Source of the DNA: Modestobacter sp. L9-4
GTDB taxonomy: Bacteria; Actinomycetota; Actinomycetes; Mycobacteriales; Geodermatophilaceae
Reading direction: 5' to 3'
DNA length: 64,000 nt
Assembly: GCF_019112525.1 (NCBI RefSeq)
Contig: NZ_CP077800.1
Coordinates: forward strand, 2,108,001 to 2,172,000
The notes under the pieces are model-generated. The model was not told where the DNA came from. It did no database searches and worked only from the letters and a program-made list of their open reading frames with translations. This document shows, piece after piece, positions 8,477 through 16,812 of this stretch. Every line of letters begins with the position of its first letter. Position 1 is the first letter of the stretch. The position numbers were made by a program, and so were the translations under genes.

Positions 8477-8863
8477 TCAGGCGGGGGTGGAGCTCCGCGC
8501 GGCGTCGGCCAGCGCCACGGCGTCGTCCGCGCCGTCGAGGGCCGCCAGCAGCGCCTGCCCCTGCCGCAGGTGGGCGGTGAGCATCCGCCGCGCCACCGCG
8601 AGCAGCTCGGCCGTCTGCGGGTCGCACAGCGAGCAGATGACGTTGCTGCCCGACCGCCGGCTGTCCACGACACCCGCCCGCCGCAGCACGCTGACCTGCT
8701 GCGACAGGTGCGACAGCTCCAGACCCGTGCCCGCGGCCAGCTCACCGATGGTGCGGTCGGACTCGGCCAGCAGCTCGAGCACCCGGATGCGGGCGGGGTG
8801 GGCCAGGGCCTTGAAGAGGTCGGCCTTGGCCTCCGCGAGCGGCCGGCCGGGCGTGAACGGCAT
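8477..8863 (-). CDS. ArsR/SmtB-family winged-helix repressor
   Basis: This 128-residue regulator has the ArsR winged helix: KALAHPARIRVLELL, the recognition helix region LELSHLSQQVSVLRRAGVV and the beta-wing SRRSGSNVICSLCD. The family binds DNA as a dimer and releases it on metal, redox or other signals. The only two Cys (in ICSLCD, spaced by two residues) lie in and after the wing. They could form a metal or thiol sensor, but the classical ELCVCD metal-box of ArsR itself is absent. It is divergent from a PP2C phosphatase, with a 20-bp palindrome between the two genes that is probably its operator. Autoregulation is therefore likely. Confidence 0.88.
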   Translation of the reverse strand: MPFTPGRPLAEAKADLFKALAHPARIRVLELLAESDRTIGELAAGTGLELSHLSQQVSVLRRAGVVDSRRSGSNVICSLCDPQTAELLAVARRMLTAHLRQGQALLAALDGADDAVALADAARSSTPA

Positions 8864-8900
8864 GAGCCGAGCATAGAGCCGGGAGGTAGCGTCTCGAATG

Positions 8901-8920
8901 ACTTGACGATGTCGTCAAGT
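8901..8920. promoter_or_regulatory. Palindromic operator between arsR-type gene and phosphatase
   Basis: The 20 bases form arms ACTTGACGA and TCGTCAAGT around a central TG, a near-perfect inverted repeat. It begins 37 bases upstream of the ArsR-type start and ends 32 bases upstream of the phosphatase start. ArsR-family proteins typically bind such 2-fold symmetric sites overlapping their own promoter. The site also contains TTGACG, which may be a -35 box toward the phosphatase. Confidence 0.7.
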
Positions 8921-8952
8921 GATCGAACTGACCAACGACGTGAGGACGGTGC

Positions 8953-10659
8953 ATGGCCCGCTGGTGGCGGACGGACGGCGACGAGGCGGACGCCGACGCG
9001 CAGACGCTGGAGACGATGCCGATCGGTCTGATCGAGCTGGACACCGAGTGGACGATCCGGTTCCTCAACGCCGCCGCAGAGCTCCAGCTCGGCATGCCCC
9101 GCGAGGAGCTGCTCGGCCGCTCCTACTGGGACGTGTTCCCGGCCAACGTGGACAACGACTTCGGCCGCGCCTACCGCGCCGCGGTCGCCCAGCGGCAGCC
9201 GCAGACGGTCGAGGCCTTCTACCCCGAGCCGTTCAACCAGTGGTTCGAGGTGCACGCGGTGCCCACCGCGCAGGGGCTGTGGCTCTACTTCACCGAGGTG
9301 ACCGCACGCCGGGCGGCCGTCGAACGGCTGGCCCTGCTCGCCCGCGTCAGCGACGAGCTGGTCGGGACCCTCGACGCCCCGACCGCCGTCGGGCGCATCA
9401 GCCGGCTGCTCGTCCCGGCGCTGGCCAGCTGGGCCACGGTCACCCTGCTCGGCGAGGACGGCACCCTGACCGACGCCGGGGGCTGGCACGCCGACCCCGG
9501 CCGGACCCCGCTGGTGCGCCGGCACGCGGCCGCCGCCCTGGAGTCCTCCCCCGCCACCGCGCCGTTGCTGCGGGCGGTCACCACCGGCGCCCCGGTCACG
9601 GTCTCCGGCCCCGAGCTGACCGGCCCGGCGCTGGGCGCCGTGGCCACCGGCGTCGCGCGGGAGATGCTGCGGCTGCTGGACCCCGAGACGCTCACGGTGC
9701 TGCCGATCCGGGGCCCCGACCACGTACTGGGCGCGCTGACGCTGGGCCACGACCGGCACCGCGCCGTCGACCCGGCCGACGTCGCGACCGCGGCCGAGGT
9801 CGCCGACCGGGCCGGCCTGGCACTGGACAACGCCCGGCTGTACGAGCAGCAGCGCCGGCTGGCCGAGGAGCTGCAGCGCAGCATGCTCACCGCCCCGCCG
9901 GAGCCCGACCACGCCCAGATCGTGGTGCGCTACCTGCCCGCGGCCCAGGCTGCCCGGGTGGGCGGCGACTGGTACGACGCCTTCGTGCAGCCCGACGGCG
10001 CGACCACCCTGGTGATCGGGGACGTCGTCGGGCACGACACCGCGGCGGCCGCCTCCATGGGCCAGCTGCGCAGCATGCTGCGCGGCATCGCTGTGACCGG
10101 CAACGCCGGTCCCGCGGCGCTCCTCGGTCAGCTCGACGCGGCGATGACCCAGCTGCAGCTGCACACCTACGCCACGGTCGCCCTGGCCCGCTTCGAGCAG
10201 AACGCGGACGACCTCGCCCGCGGCGTCACCCGGATGCGCTGGGCCAACGCCGGGCACCCGCCACCGCTGGTGATCCACCCCGACGGCACGGTCGCCGAGC
10301 TGGCCACCTGGCGGGGCGACCTCATGCTGGGCGTCGACGCCACCGCGCACCGCACCGAGTCGGTGATCAGCCTGGACCGCGAGACCACCGTGCTGCTCTA
10401 CACCGACGGGCTGATCGAGCGTCGCGGCTCGGTCCTCGACGACGGCATGGACCAGCTCCGGGCAGCCGCGGCCCGGCTGGCCGACCGGCCGCTGGACGAG
10501 CTGTGCGACCGGCTCATCGACCAGCTGGTCGACACCACGCCGGAGGACGACGTCGCCCTCGTCGCCATCCGGCTGCACCGCCAGGACCGCCCGCGCCCGG
10601 CCGTGGCCGGCCCCCGCGTCGTGCCCCCGACCGTCGGCCCGGACCCCGCCGACGGCTGA
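8953..10659 (+). CDS. PAS-GAF-PP2C (SpoIIE-type) phosphatase, ArsR-linked
   Basis: This 568-residue protein has the same order as the phosphatase at the left edge of the window: a PAS domain near residues 20-115 (IGLIELDTEWTIRFLNAAAE), a GAF domain (about 125-300) and a C-terminal PPM phosphatase. The phosphatase motifs GGDWYDAF, IGDVVGHD, YTDGLIE and EDDVALVAI are intact. It should dephosphorylate a Ser/Thr-phosphorylated anti-sigma antagonist, with PAS/GAF sensing the signal. Its start codon lies 32 bases downstream of the ArsR-type operator, so its amount is probably controlled by that repressor. The C-terminus extends about 30 residues past the catalytic domain in a Pro/Arg-rich tail. Confidence 0.88.
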   Translation: MARWWRTDGDEADADAQTLETMPIGLIELDTEWTIRFLNAAAELQLGMPREELLGRSYWDVFPANVDNDFGRAYRAAVAQRQPQTVEAFYPEPFNQWFEVHAVPTAQGLWLYFTEVTARRAAVERLALLARVSDELVGTLDAPTAVGRISRLLVPALASWATVTLLGEDGTLTDAGGWHADPGRTPLVRRHAAAALESSPATAPLLRAVTTGAPVTVSGPELTGPALGAVATGVAREMLRLLDPETLTVLPIRGPDHVLGALTLGHDRHRAVDPADVATAAEVADRAGLALDNARLYEQQRRLAEELQRSMLTAPPEPDHAQIVVRYLPAAQAARVGGDWYDAFVQPDGATTLVIGDVVGHDTAAAASMGQLRSMLRGIAVTGNAGPAALLGQLDAAMTQLQLHTYATVALARFEQNADDLARGVTRMRWANAGHPPPLVIHPDGTVAELATWRGDLMLGVDATAHRTESVISLDRETTVLLYTDGLIERRGSVLDDGMDQLRAAAARLADRPLDELCDRLIDQLVDTTPEDDVALVAIRLHRQDRPRPAVAGPRVVPPTVGPDPADG

Positions 10660-10661
10660 GC

Positions 10662-11093
10662 TCAGCGGGGGCGGCCACCCGCGGTCAGGGTCAGGACGAC
10701 GCCGCCCCGCTCGTCCTCGGCCACCGTCTCGCCGGGCTCGGTCACCACGACCAGGCCCAGCCGCGCGGCGGCCCGGTCGAGCGCGGCGCGTGCCCGGTCG
10801 CGGACCATGCCGCGCTCGCCGGCGGACACCTGCCAGACGCTGGGCGGGACGACCAGCCCGACGGTGACCGTCTGCAGCGCCACCAGCTGGTCGCCGGGGA
10901 CGCCGAGCAGGGCCACGATCTCCTCCTGCAGTGCGAGCACCCGACCGGCCCGGGCCCGCAGCGGGTCGGGGCCGGGCTGCAGCTGCAGGGGCACCCCGGG
11001 CACGTCCTGACCGGCGCGCCTCGCGGCGTCGTTCAGCTCGTCGACGGCGTCCCCGAAGTCGGAGGTCAGCCGCGCGAGCTCGTCCAGGTCCAC
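10662..11093 (-). CDS. Unknown 143-residue protein
   Basis: I do not recognise a family. The protein starts with GTG at 11093 and is predicted soluble: an N-terminal helical, acidic stretch (DELARLTSDFGDAVDELNDAARRA), a middle segment ALQEEIVALLGVPGDQLVALQTVTVGLVVPPSVW and a C-terminal beta-rich end (RLGLVVVTEPGETVAEDERGGVVLTL). It converges with the phosphatase gene with a 2-base gap. An AT-rich palindrome sits 25 bases before its start, suggesting that it is individually regulated. Confidence 0.7.
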   Translation of the reverse strand: MDLDELARLTSDFGDAVDELNDAARRAGQDVPGVPLQLQPGPDPLRARAGRVLALQEEIVALLGVPGDQLVALQTVTVGLVVPPSVWQVSAGERGMVRDRARAALDRAAARLGLVVVTEPGETVAEDERGGVVLTLTAGGRPR

Positions 11094-11117
11094 GGCCGGG
11101 AAGCCTAGACCCTCTCT

Positions 11118-11132
11118 GTTTACAACGTAAAC
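11118..11132. promoter_or_regulatory. AT-rich palindrome GTTTAC-AAC-GTAAAC upstream of unknown gene
   Basis: A perfect 6-bp inverted repeat around a 3-base centre stands out by its A/T content from the surrounding very GC-rich DNA. It ends 25 bases upstream of the GTG start of the 143-residue gene, in a promoter position. TetR- and MerR-type regulators often bind sites of this form. No obvious cognate regulator gene is adjacent. Confidence 0.5.
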
Positions 11133-11187
11133 CGGTCGGGTGACGTCCGTGTCCGAGCTGGACCGGGAGCTCGTCCCCCGGCCCGTG

Positions 11188-11221
11188 GCCCCCGCCGCCC
11201 GGTCCGGGGGACGGCGGGGGC
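11188..11221 (-). terminator. Hairpin downstream of MCP gene
   Basis: Arms GCCCCCGCCG and CGGCGGGGGC form a 10-bp GC stem over a 14-base loop, directly after the stop of the MCP gene ending at 11228. No U-tract follows, which is usual in actinomycetes. Confidence 0.6.
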
Positions 11222-11227
11222 GCTGCC

Positions 11228-12832
11228 TCAGAAGGTGAACCGGGTGACGCTCCCCCGCAGGTCGCTGGCCATCCGGGACAGCTCGTCGACTGCCATCCGG
11301 GTCTGCCCCAGCGCCGAGGTGGTCGCCGAGGCCGCCGTCGAGACGCCGGTGATGTTGGTGGCGATCTCGGTGGACCCGCTGGCCGCCTCCTGCACCGACC
11401 GGGACATCTCGCTGGTGGTCGCCGTCTGCTCCTCGACCGCGCTGGCGATGGTCAGCTGGAAGTCGTTGATCTGCCCGATGACCCCGGAGATGCCGCCGAT
11501 GGCCGCGATGGCCCGGCCGGTGTCGGCCTGGATCGCCTCCACCCGGCGGGCGATGTCCTCGGTCGCCTTGGCGGTCTCCTGCGCCAGCTCCTTGACCTCG
11601 TTGGCGACGACGGCGAACCCCTTGCCGGCCTCCCCGGCCCGCGCGGCCTCGATGGTGGCGTTGAGCGCCAGCAGGTTGGTCTGCTCGGCGATGCTGGTGA
11701 TGGTCTTGACCACCGCGCCGATCTCCTTGGAGCTGGCCCCCAGCTGGGTGATGGTGGCCGTGGTGCTCTCGGCCTCCCCCACCGCCTGGGCGGCGACCCG
11801 GGCGGCCTCGTTGGCGTTCTGGCTGATCTCCCGGATGGAGGCGCCCATCTCCTCCGCACCGGCGGCCACCGTCGCGACGTTGCGGGAGACCTCCTCGGCA
11901 GCAGCCGACACCACCCCGGACTGGGCCGAGGTCTCCTGCGCCGACCCGGAGATCTGCGCGGCGGACGCCGACAGCTCCTCCGCGGAGGCCGCGACCGCGT
12001 CGGCGGAGGCGACCACCGAGGTCATGACCGACCGCAGCTCGGTCATCGCGCCGTCCAGCGCCGCGGCCGTCGCGCCCACCTCGTCCCGGGAGCGGACGTC
12101 GGCGGTGCGGGTCAGGTCGCCGGTGGCCAGGCCCTCGGCGGCGTGCTGGACGCGGCGCAGGCCGGCGGTGATCCGGCGGGCGATGAGGACCCCGACGGTC
12201 AGGGCGATCGCGGCACCGGCCAGGACCGCGCCGAGCAGGACCCAGCGGGTGTGGTCGTAGGCGGCGCTGGCCGCGGCGGCGCTGGCCGCGGCGTTGTCCT
12301 GGCGCAGCGTGGCCAGCTGGTCCAGGTCGGTGACGATGTCGGCGGCGATCGGGGCCACCACCGTGTCGCGCATGGCCGCCCAGGCCACGAGGTCGCCGCC
12401 GTCGGCCAGCTTGTCGAGTGCCGGGAGGGCCGCCTTGTACTGGTTGACGCCCGCCAGCGCGCTGTCGATCAGCTCCCGGCTCTGCGCCTTCGGGTGGGTG
12501 GCGAGGTAGTGCGAGGCGGCGCGGGCCAGCAGGTTGAAGGCCTGCTGCCGGTCGCCCATGTACTGCTGCCGGTCGGCGGAGTCGGTGGCGACCGCGTAGT
12601 TCACCGCGGACAGGCGCAGCGCGTAGAGCTCGGCCCGCACGGCCTCCACGTCGGCGGTGCCGACCAGCTCGTCGCGGTACATGCTCTCGGTCGCGTCGGC
12701 CGACGAGCGGAGGCTGGTGAGCCCGACGAGGCCCACCCCCACGGCGACGAGGACCGCCACGGCCACGGCCGACAGGATCTTCCCCAGGATGCCGCGGACG
12801 CGGAGCCGGGCGAGAAGGGATCGTGCGCTCAC
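11228..12832 (-). CDS. Methyl-accepting chemotaxis protein 1 (tandem array)
   Basis: This transmembrane chemoreceptor of 534 residues has TM1 near residues 15-35, a four-helix-bundle ligand domain of about 150 residues, TM2 near 195-215, a HAMP domain ([18 protein letters not shown]) and the cytoplasmic signalling hairpin. The tip that contacts CheA/CheW is intact ([27 protein letters not shown]). I chose the GTG at 12832 because AGGAGG lies 7 bases before it; the frame runs 174 bases further upstream without a better start. The ligand domain differs from those of the neighbours while the signalling half is nearly identical, so ligand specificity has diverged after duplication. The ligand is unknown. 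Confidence 0.92.
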   Translation of the reverse strand: MSARSLLARLRVRGILGKILSAVAVAVLVAVGVGLVGLTSLRSSADATESMYRDELVGTADVEAVRAELYALRLSAVNYAVATDSADRQQYMGDRQQAFNLLARAASHYLATHPKAQSRELIDSALAGVNQYKAALPALDKLADGGDLVAWAAMRDTVVAPIAADIVTDLDQLATLRQDNAAASAAAASAAYDHTRWVLLGAVLAGAAIALTVGVLIARRITAGLRRVQHAAEGLATGDLTRTADVRSRDEVGATAAALDGAMTELRSVMTSVVASADAVAASAEELSASAAQISGSAQETSAQSGVVSAAAEEVSRNVATVAAGAEEMGASIREISQNANEAARVAAQAVGEAESTTATITQLGASSKEIGAVVKTITSIAEQTNLLALNATIEAARAGEAGKGFAVVANEVKELAQETAKATEDIARRVEAIQADTGRAIAAIGGISGVIGQINDFQLTIASAVEEQTATTSEMSRSVQEAASGSTEIATNITGVSTAASATTSALGQTRMAVDELSRMASDLRGSVTRFTF

Positions 12833-12943
12833 GGTGCTGCCTCCTGGGCGGGTGGTGCCGGGCTGGCCGGCGAGAGAGGGGAATCGTCGGGCAGCAGGCC
12901 CGCCGCCGAACCGTTCCGCGTCGGCGTGTCGCCGCCTGGACCT

Positions 12944-12987
12944 GCAGAAAGACCGGTCACCGTCCGGCCGGGACGACGTGTCGACAC
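12944..12987 (-). promoter_or_regulatory. Shared chemotaxis upstream element, MCP1 copy
   Basis: Read on the minus strand, the palindrome GTGTCGACAC (12978-12987) is followed after 26 bases by CTTTCTGC. The same layout precedes MCP2 and MCP3. This copy differs at the outer palindrome bases and in one base of the box. It lies about 115-155 bases upstream of the MCP1 start. Confidence 0.45.
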
Positions 12988-12992
12988 ACGGC

Positions 12993-13028
12993 AGCGGCCG
13001 CCGCACCCCGCAGGGTGCGACGGCCGCT
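12993..13028 (-). terminator. Hairpin downstream of MCP2
   Basis: A 16-bp stem with one C/A mismatch (arms starting AGCGGCCG and ending CGGCCGCT) and a 4-base loop lies about 47 bases past the MCP2 stop codon. It separates MCP2 from the promoter region of MCP1. Confidence 0.7.
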
Positions 13029-13074
13029 GGTCAGCACCTCCCGCCGGCCCGTCCCGGGCTCGCAGAGGTGTCCG

Positions 13075-14682
13075 TCAGTAGGTGAAGCGGGCCACGCTCC
13101 CCCGCAGGTCGCTGGCCATCCGGGACAGCTCGTCCACGGCCAGCCGGGTCTGCCCCAGGGCCTGGGTGGTGGAGGCGGCGGCCGTGGAGACGCCGGTGAT
13201 GGTGGTGGCGATCTCGGTGGAGCCGCCGGCGGCCTCCTGGACCGACCGGGACATCTCGCTGGTGGTCGCCGTCTGCTCCTCGACCGCGCTGGCGATGGTC
13301 AGCTGGAAGTCGTTGATCTGCCCGATCACCCCGGAGATCCCACCGATCGCGGCCACCGCCCGCGTCGTGTCGGCCTGGATCGCCTCCACCCGCCGGGCGA
13401 TGTCCTCCGTCGCCCGCGCCGTCTCCTGCGCCAGCTCCTTGACCTCGTTGGCCACCACCGCGAAGCCCTTGCCCGCCTCACCGGCCCGCGCGGCCTCGAT
13501 CGTGGCGTTCAGGGCCAGCAGGTTCGTCTGCTCCGCGATCGAGGTGATGGTCTTGACCACCGCGCCGATCTCCTGGCTCGAGGTGCCCAGCGCCTGGATG
13601 GTCGCCGTCGTCGTCTGCGCCTCGGTCACCGCCTGGGAGGCCACCCGGGTGGCCTCGTTGACGCTCTGGCTGATCTCCCGGATCGCCGAGCCCATCTCGT
13701 CGGCCCCGGCGGCCACCGTGGCGACGTTCCGGGAGACCTCCTCGGCAGCGGTGGAGACGACCCCGGACTGCGTGGAGGTCTCCTCGGCCGAGGCCGAGAT
13801 CTGCGCGGCGGAGGCCGACAGCTCCTCCGAGGCCGCGGCGACCGCGTCGGAGGAGGCAGCGACCGCGCTCATCACCGTCCGGAGCTCACCGACCGCGGTG
13901 TCCAGCGCCTGGCCCATCTCGCCGAGCTCGTCGCGGGTGGTCAGCCCGCTGCTGCGGGTGAGGTCACCGGCGGCCAGCCCGTCGACGACGTCCTTGACCC
14001 GGCGCGTGGCGCGGGCGATGCCGGCGGCCACGAACCAGCCCAGGCCCAGCGAGGTGCCGATCCCGGCGACCATGAGCAGGATGGCGACCGTGCGCTGGGT
14101 GCGGTAGCTGCTGCGCGTCTCGGCGACCGCCTGCTCGCCCTCGGCCTGCTCCTGGTCCCGCAACGCCTGGATGTCGGCGTCCACCTTCTCGACGATCGGC
14201 GCGGACTGGGTGCTGTTGGTGGCGATCCAGCCGGCGAGGTCCTGTCGCTGGGCCAGCGGGACCAGCACGTTCTTCTGCAGCGCGACGTAGGCCTCCATCG
14301 AGGTCGTGATCTCGTCCAGCGTGGCCCGGGTGTCGGGGCTGGCCGTCTCGGCGCGGTAGGTGTCGGTGGCGGCGGCGAAGTCGGCGGCCAGCGCGTCGAT
14401 CCTCGCGACCGCAGCCGCGGGGTCCGCGCCCAGGATGGTGTCGCGGATGTTGACCCGCAGGTCGCCGACCAGGCCGTCGAGGTCCGCGGCCGCGGCGACC
14501 CCCTGCAGGTTGTCGTCGTAGAGCTCGTCGGCGGCCCCGGCCGCGTCGCCCAGGGCCATCAGGCCGCTCAGCCCGATGCCGGCCGCCACGAGGCCGGCCA
14601 CCCCCGCCGAGGCGAGCACCTTCGTCCGCACGGAGCGGTCACCCCACCAGGAGACGGGGCGTGCGTTCGGGGTCAGGGACAT
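13075..14682 (-). CDS. Methyl-accepting chemotaxis protein 2 (tandem array)
   Basis: This 535-residue chemoreceptor starts with ATG at 14682, with a GGAGA ribosome site. TM1 lies near residues 20-45, the ligand domain is helical (about 45-190), TM2 is near 195-215 ([20 protein letters not shown]), then come HAMP and the signalling hairpin with the conserved tip [21 protein letters not shown]. Over long stretches its signalling region is identical at the DNA level to that of MCP1 and MCP3, while the periplasmic part is unrelated. It ends in VARFTY. It has its own upstream element and its own downstream hairpin, so it is probably transcribed as a single gene. The ligand is unknown. Confidence 0.93.
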   Translation of the reverse strand: MSLTPNARPVSWWGDRSVRTKVLASAGVAGLVAAGIGLSGLMALGDAAGAADELYDDNLQGVAAAADLDGLVGDLRVNIRDTILGADPAAAVARIDALAADFAAATDTYRAETASPDTRATLDEITTSMEAYVALQKNVLVPLAQRQDLAGWIATNSTQSAPIVEKVDADIQALRDQEQAEGEQAVAETRSSYRTQRTVAILLMVAGIGTSLGLGWFVAAGIARATRRVKDVVDGLAAGDLTRSSGLTTRDELGEMGQALDTAVGELRTVMSAVAASSDAVAAASEELSASAAQISASAEETSTQSGVVSTAAEEVSRNVATVAAGADEMGSAIREISQSVNEATRVASQAVTEAQTTTATIQALGTSSQEIGAVVKTITSIAEQTNLLALNATIEAARAGEAGKGFAVVANEVKELAQETARATEDIARRVEAIQADTTRAVAAIGGISGVIGQINDFQLTIASAVEEQTATTSEMSRSVQEAAGGSTEIATTITGVSTAAASTTQALGQTRLAVDELSRMASDLRGSVARFTY

Positions 14683-14831
14683 GGGTCTCTCCAGGGTCGT
14701 TCGGGTGGGTGGGGTGACCGGGACCGGCCGAGATGCTGTTCCCGCCGTTACCGGAATGGATCGTGTCCGATCGCAGGACCGCCTGTGCGGTTGCTGTGCG
14801 CGTGTCGGAGAAAGGGGACGGAAAGGGGGCT

Positions 14832-14872
14832 GAATGGCGGGCCACCGGTCCCGATGGCGTCCTTGTCGACAA
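14832..14872 (-). promoter_or_regulatory. Shared chemotaxis upstream element, MCP2 copy
   Basis: On the minus strand the perfect palindrome TTGTCGACAA (14863-14872) is followed after exactly 26 bases by CATTC (14832-14836). It lies 150-190 bases upstream of the MCP2 start. A further CCATTCCGGTAACG stretch occurs downstream of it; CCGGTAACG also recurs upstream of MCP3. Confidence 0.6.
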
Positions 14873-14897
14873 GTCCGGGAATGGTCGACGACGTCGG

Positions 14898-16493
14898 TCA
14901 GTACGTGAAGGTCGCGATGCTGCCGCGGAGGTCGCTGGCCATCCGGGACAGCTCGTCGACGGCGAGCCGGGTCTGGCCCAGCGCCGAGGTGGTCGCCGAC
15001 GCGGCCGCGGAGACGCCGGTGATGGTGGTGGCGATCTCCACCGAGCCGCCGGCGGCCTCCTGCACCGACCGGGACATCTCGCTGGTGGTGGCCGTCTGCT
15101 CCTCCACGGCGCTGGCGATGGTGAGCTGGAAGTCGTTGATCTGCCCGATCACCCCGGAGATCCCACCGATGGCCGCGACCGCACGGGACGTGTCGGCCTG
15201 GATCGCCTCCACCCGGCGGGCGATGTCCTCCGTCGCCCGGGCGGTCTCCTGGGCCAGCTCCTTGACCTCGTTGGCGACGACCGCGAAGCCCTTGCCCGCC
15301 TCACCGGCCCGCGCCGCCTCGATCGTGGCGTTCAGCGCCAGCAGGTTGGTCTGCTCGGCGATGCTGGTGATGGCCTTGACCACCGCGCCGATCTCCTTGC
15401 TGGAGGTGCCCAGCTGCTCGATGGTCGCGGTCGTGGCCTCCGCGTCGGTGACGGCCTGCGCCGCGACCCGGGTGGCCTCGTTGACGCTCTGGCTGATCTC
15501 CCGGATCGCCGAGCCCATCTCGTCGGCGCCCGCCGCCACCGTCGCCACGTTCCGGGACACCTCCTCGGCTGCGGTGGCGACGACCCCGGACTGCGTGGAG
15601 GTCTCGTCCGCCGAGGCGGAGATCTCCGCCGCCGAGGCCGACAGCTCCTCCGACGCCGCGGCGACCGCCTCGGAGGACGCCGCGACAGCGGCGACCACGG
15701 CGCGCAGGTGCTGCTGTGCGGTGCGCAGCTCGGCGGCCATCCGGCCCACCTCGTCGCCGGCGGTCACCTGCGAGTCCACCGTGAGGTCACCGGTGGCCAT
15801 CGCGGCCAGCGCGGCCTGCACGCGACCGATCGGGCGGGCCAGCGACCGGTGGGTGAGCAGGCAGATGCCGGCGACGACCAGCAGGCCCGCGGCGGCGGTG
15901 AGCAGCCCGAGGCGGGTCGCGCGGTCGATCGCGGCCCCCACCTCGAGGTCCGCGGCGGCGGAGGCGGCGTCCAGGACGTCCTTGGCGGTGCTCACCGCGG
16001 CGTCGGAGACGTCGTTGGCGGCCTGGACGTCCTGCGCGCGCAGCCGGGCGGTGGCCTGGTCGGCGACCGCGGAGTCGACGAACGCGCCGATCGCGGCGGT
16101 GTAGGTGGCGAAGGAGCCGTCCAGGGCGCCGGCCGCGGTGGCGGCGTCGCCGGTGAGCGGCACGGCGGCGAGCTCCTCGAGGAGGCCGTCGGTGGTTGCG
16201 ACGTCGTCCTGCACGTCGGCCCGCAGGGCGGCCGGGTCGGGGCCGACCAGCGACTTGAGGGCGTCCACCTTGAGCTCGCTGGCCCGGGTGTCCAGCTGCA
16301 GGACGGCGGCCTCGGCCGCGCCGACGGCCGAGCGGGCGGCGCTCGCCTCGCGCACGGTCGCGTTGGCGGTCAGCAGGCTGGCGAGCAGCGCGCCGAAGGC
16401 GAGGACGACGACGCCGAGCAGGACGCCGAACTTGACGGCGAGTCGACGCCCGGCGAACCAGGCGAGCGGACCGGACGGTGCAGAGGAGCTCAT
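14898..16493 (-). CDS. Methyl-accepting chemotaxis protein 3 (tandem array)
   Basis: This is a 531-residue chemoreceptor; the start is the ATG at 16493, with GGAGA seven bases before it. The frame remains open far upstream but that part overlaps non-coding DNA and the end of MCP4. TM1 is near residues 22-42 ([20 protein letters not shown]), followed by a helical ligand domain, TM2 ([22 protein letters not shown]), HAMP and the signalling hairpin ending in IATFTY. The signalling half matches MCP2 almost throughout. It is monocistronic by layout, with an upstream element like that of MCP2. Confidence 0.93.
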   Translation of the reverse strand: MSSSAPSGPLAWFAGRRLAVKFGVLLGVVVLAFGALLASLLTANATVREASAARSAVGAAEAAVLQLDTRASELKVDALKSLVGPDPAALRADVQDDVATTDGLLEELAAVPLTGDAATAAGALDGSFATYTAAIGAFVDSAVADQATARLRAQDVQAANDVSDAAVSTAKDVLDAASAAADLEVGAAIDRATRLGLLTAAAGLLVVAGICLLTHRSLARPIGRVQAALAAMATGDLTVDSQVTAGDEVGRMAAELRTAQQHLRAVVAAVAASSEAVAAASEELSASAAEISASADETSTQSGVVATAAEEVSRNVATVAAGADEMGSAIREISQSVNEATRVAAQAVTDAEATTATIEQLGTSSKEIGAVVKAITSIAEQTNLLALNATIEAARAGEAGKGFAVVANEVKELAQETARATEDIARRVEAIQADTSRAVAAIGGISGVIGQINDFQLTIASAVEEQTATTSEMSRSVQEAAGGSVEIATTITGVSAAASATTSALGQTRLAVDELSRMASDLRGSIATFTY

Positions 16494-16665
16494 GGCGGTT
16501 CTCCAGGACGACGACGTGCCCGGGTCCGCGGTGGACCTCGGGGGAGTGCGGGAGTGCTGTCGTCCGTCGTTCACCGCACGGTCGCCAGGTCTCTCCCCGG
16601 CACCAGGGTGGAGCATGCGAGAACAGGCGTTACCGGTTTCCCGACCGTGTCGCGGACCACATCCA

Positions 16666-16706
16666 GAATGGTCGGGGACCGGCTCGGTGGACCCCTTTGT
16701 CGACAA
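16666..16706 (-). promoter_or_regulatory. Shared chemotaxis upstream element, MCP3 copy
   Basis: On the minus strand the palindrome TTGTCGACAA (16697-16706) is followed after exactly 26 bases by CATTCTGG. Spacing and both boxes equal those of the MCP2 copy, although the intervening bases differ. It lies about 175-215 bases upstream of the MCP3 start codon. Confidence 0.6.
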
Positions 16707-16746
16707 TCCCGTCGACCATTCCGACCAGTGCGCTGTACACACGACC

Positions 16747-16790
16747 GCGGCCGCCACTCCGCCCGGGGAAGGGGACGGAGTGACGGCCGC
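16747..16790 (-). terminator. Hairpin downstream of MCP4
   Basis: A 15-bp stem with one mismatch (arms GCGGCCG-C-CACTCCG and CGGAGTG-A-CGGCCGC) over a 14-base loop, extended by flanking CGACC/GGTCG pairing, begins 23 bases after the MCP4 stop. The same C/A mismatch in a similar stem occurs after MCP2. Confidence 0.7.
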
Positions 16791-16812
16791 AGGGGTCGTC
16801 CGGGGTCGTTCG

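Larger units (their letters stand above)
16494..16812. other. Intergenic region between MCP3 and MCP4 (319 bases)
   Basis: No gene is supported here. It holds the terminator of MCP4 near its right end, the TTGTCGACAA/CATTC element of MCP3 in the middle, and the putative MCP3 leader on the left, including CCGGTAACG (in minus orientation), which is also present upstream of MCP2. Confidence 0.8.
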
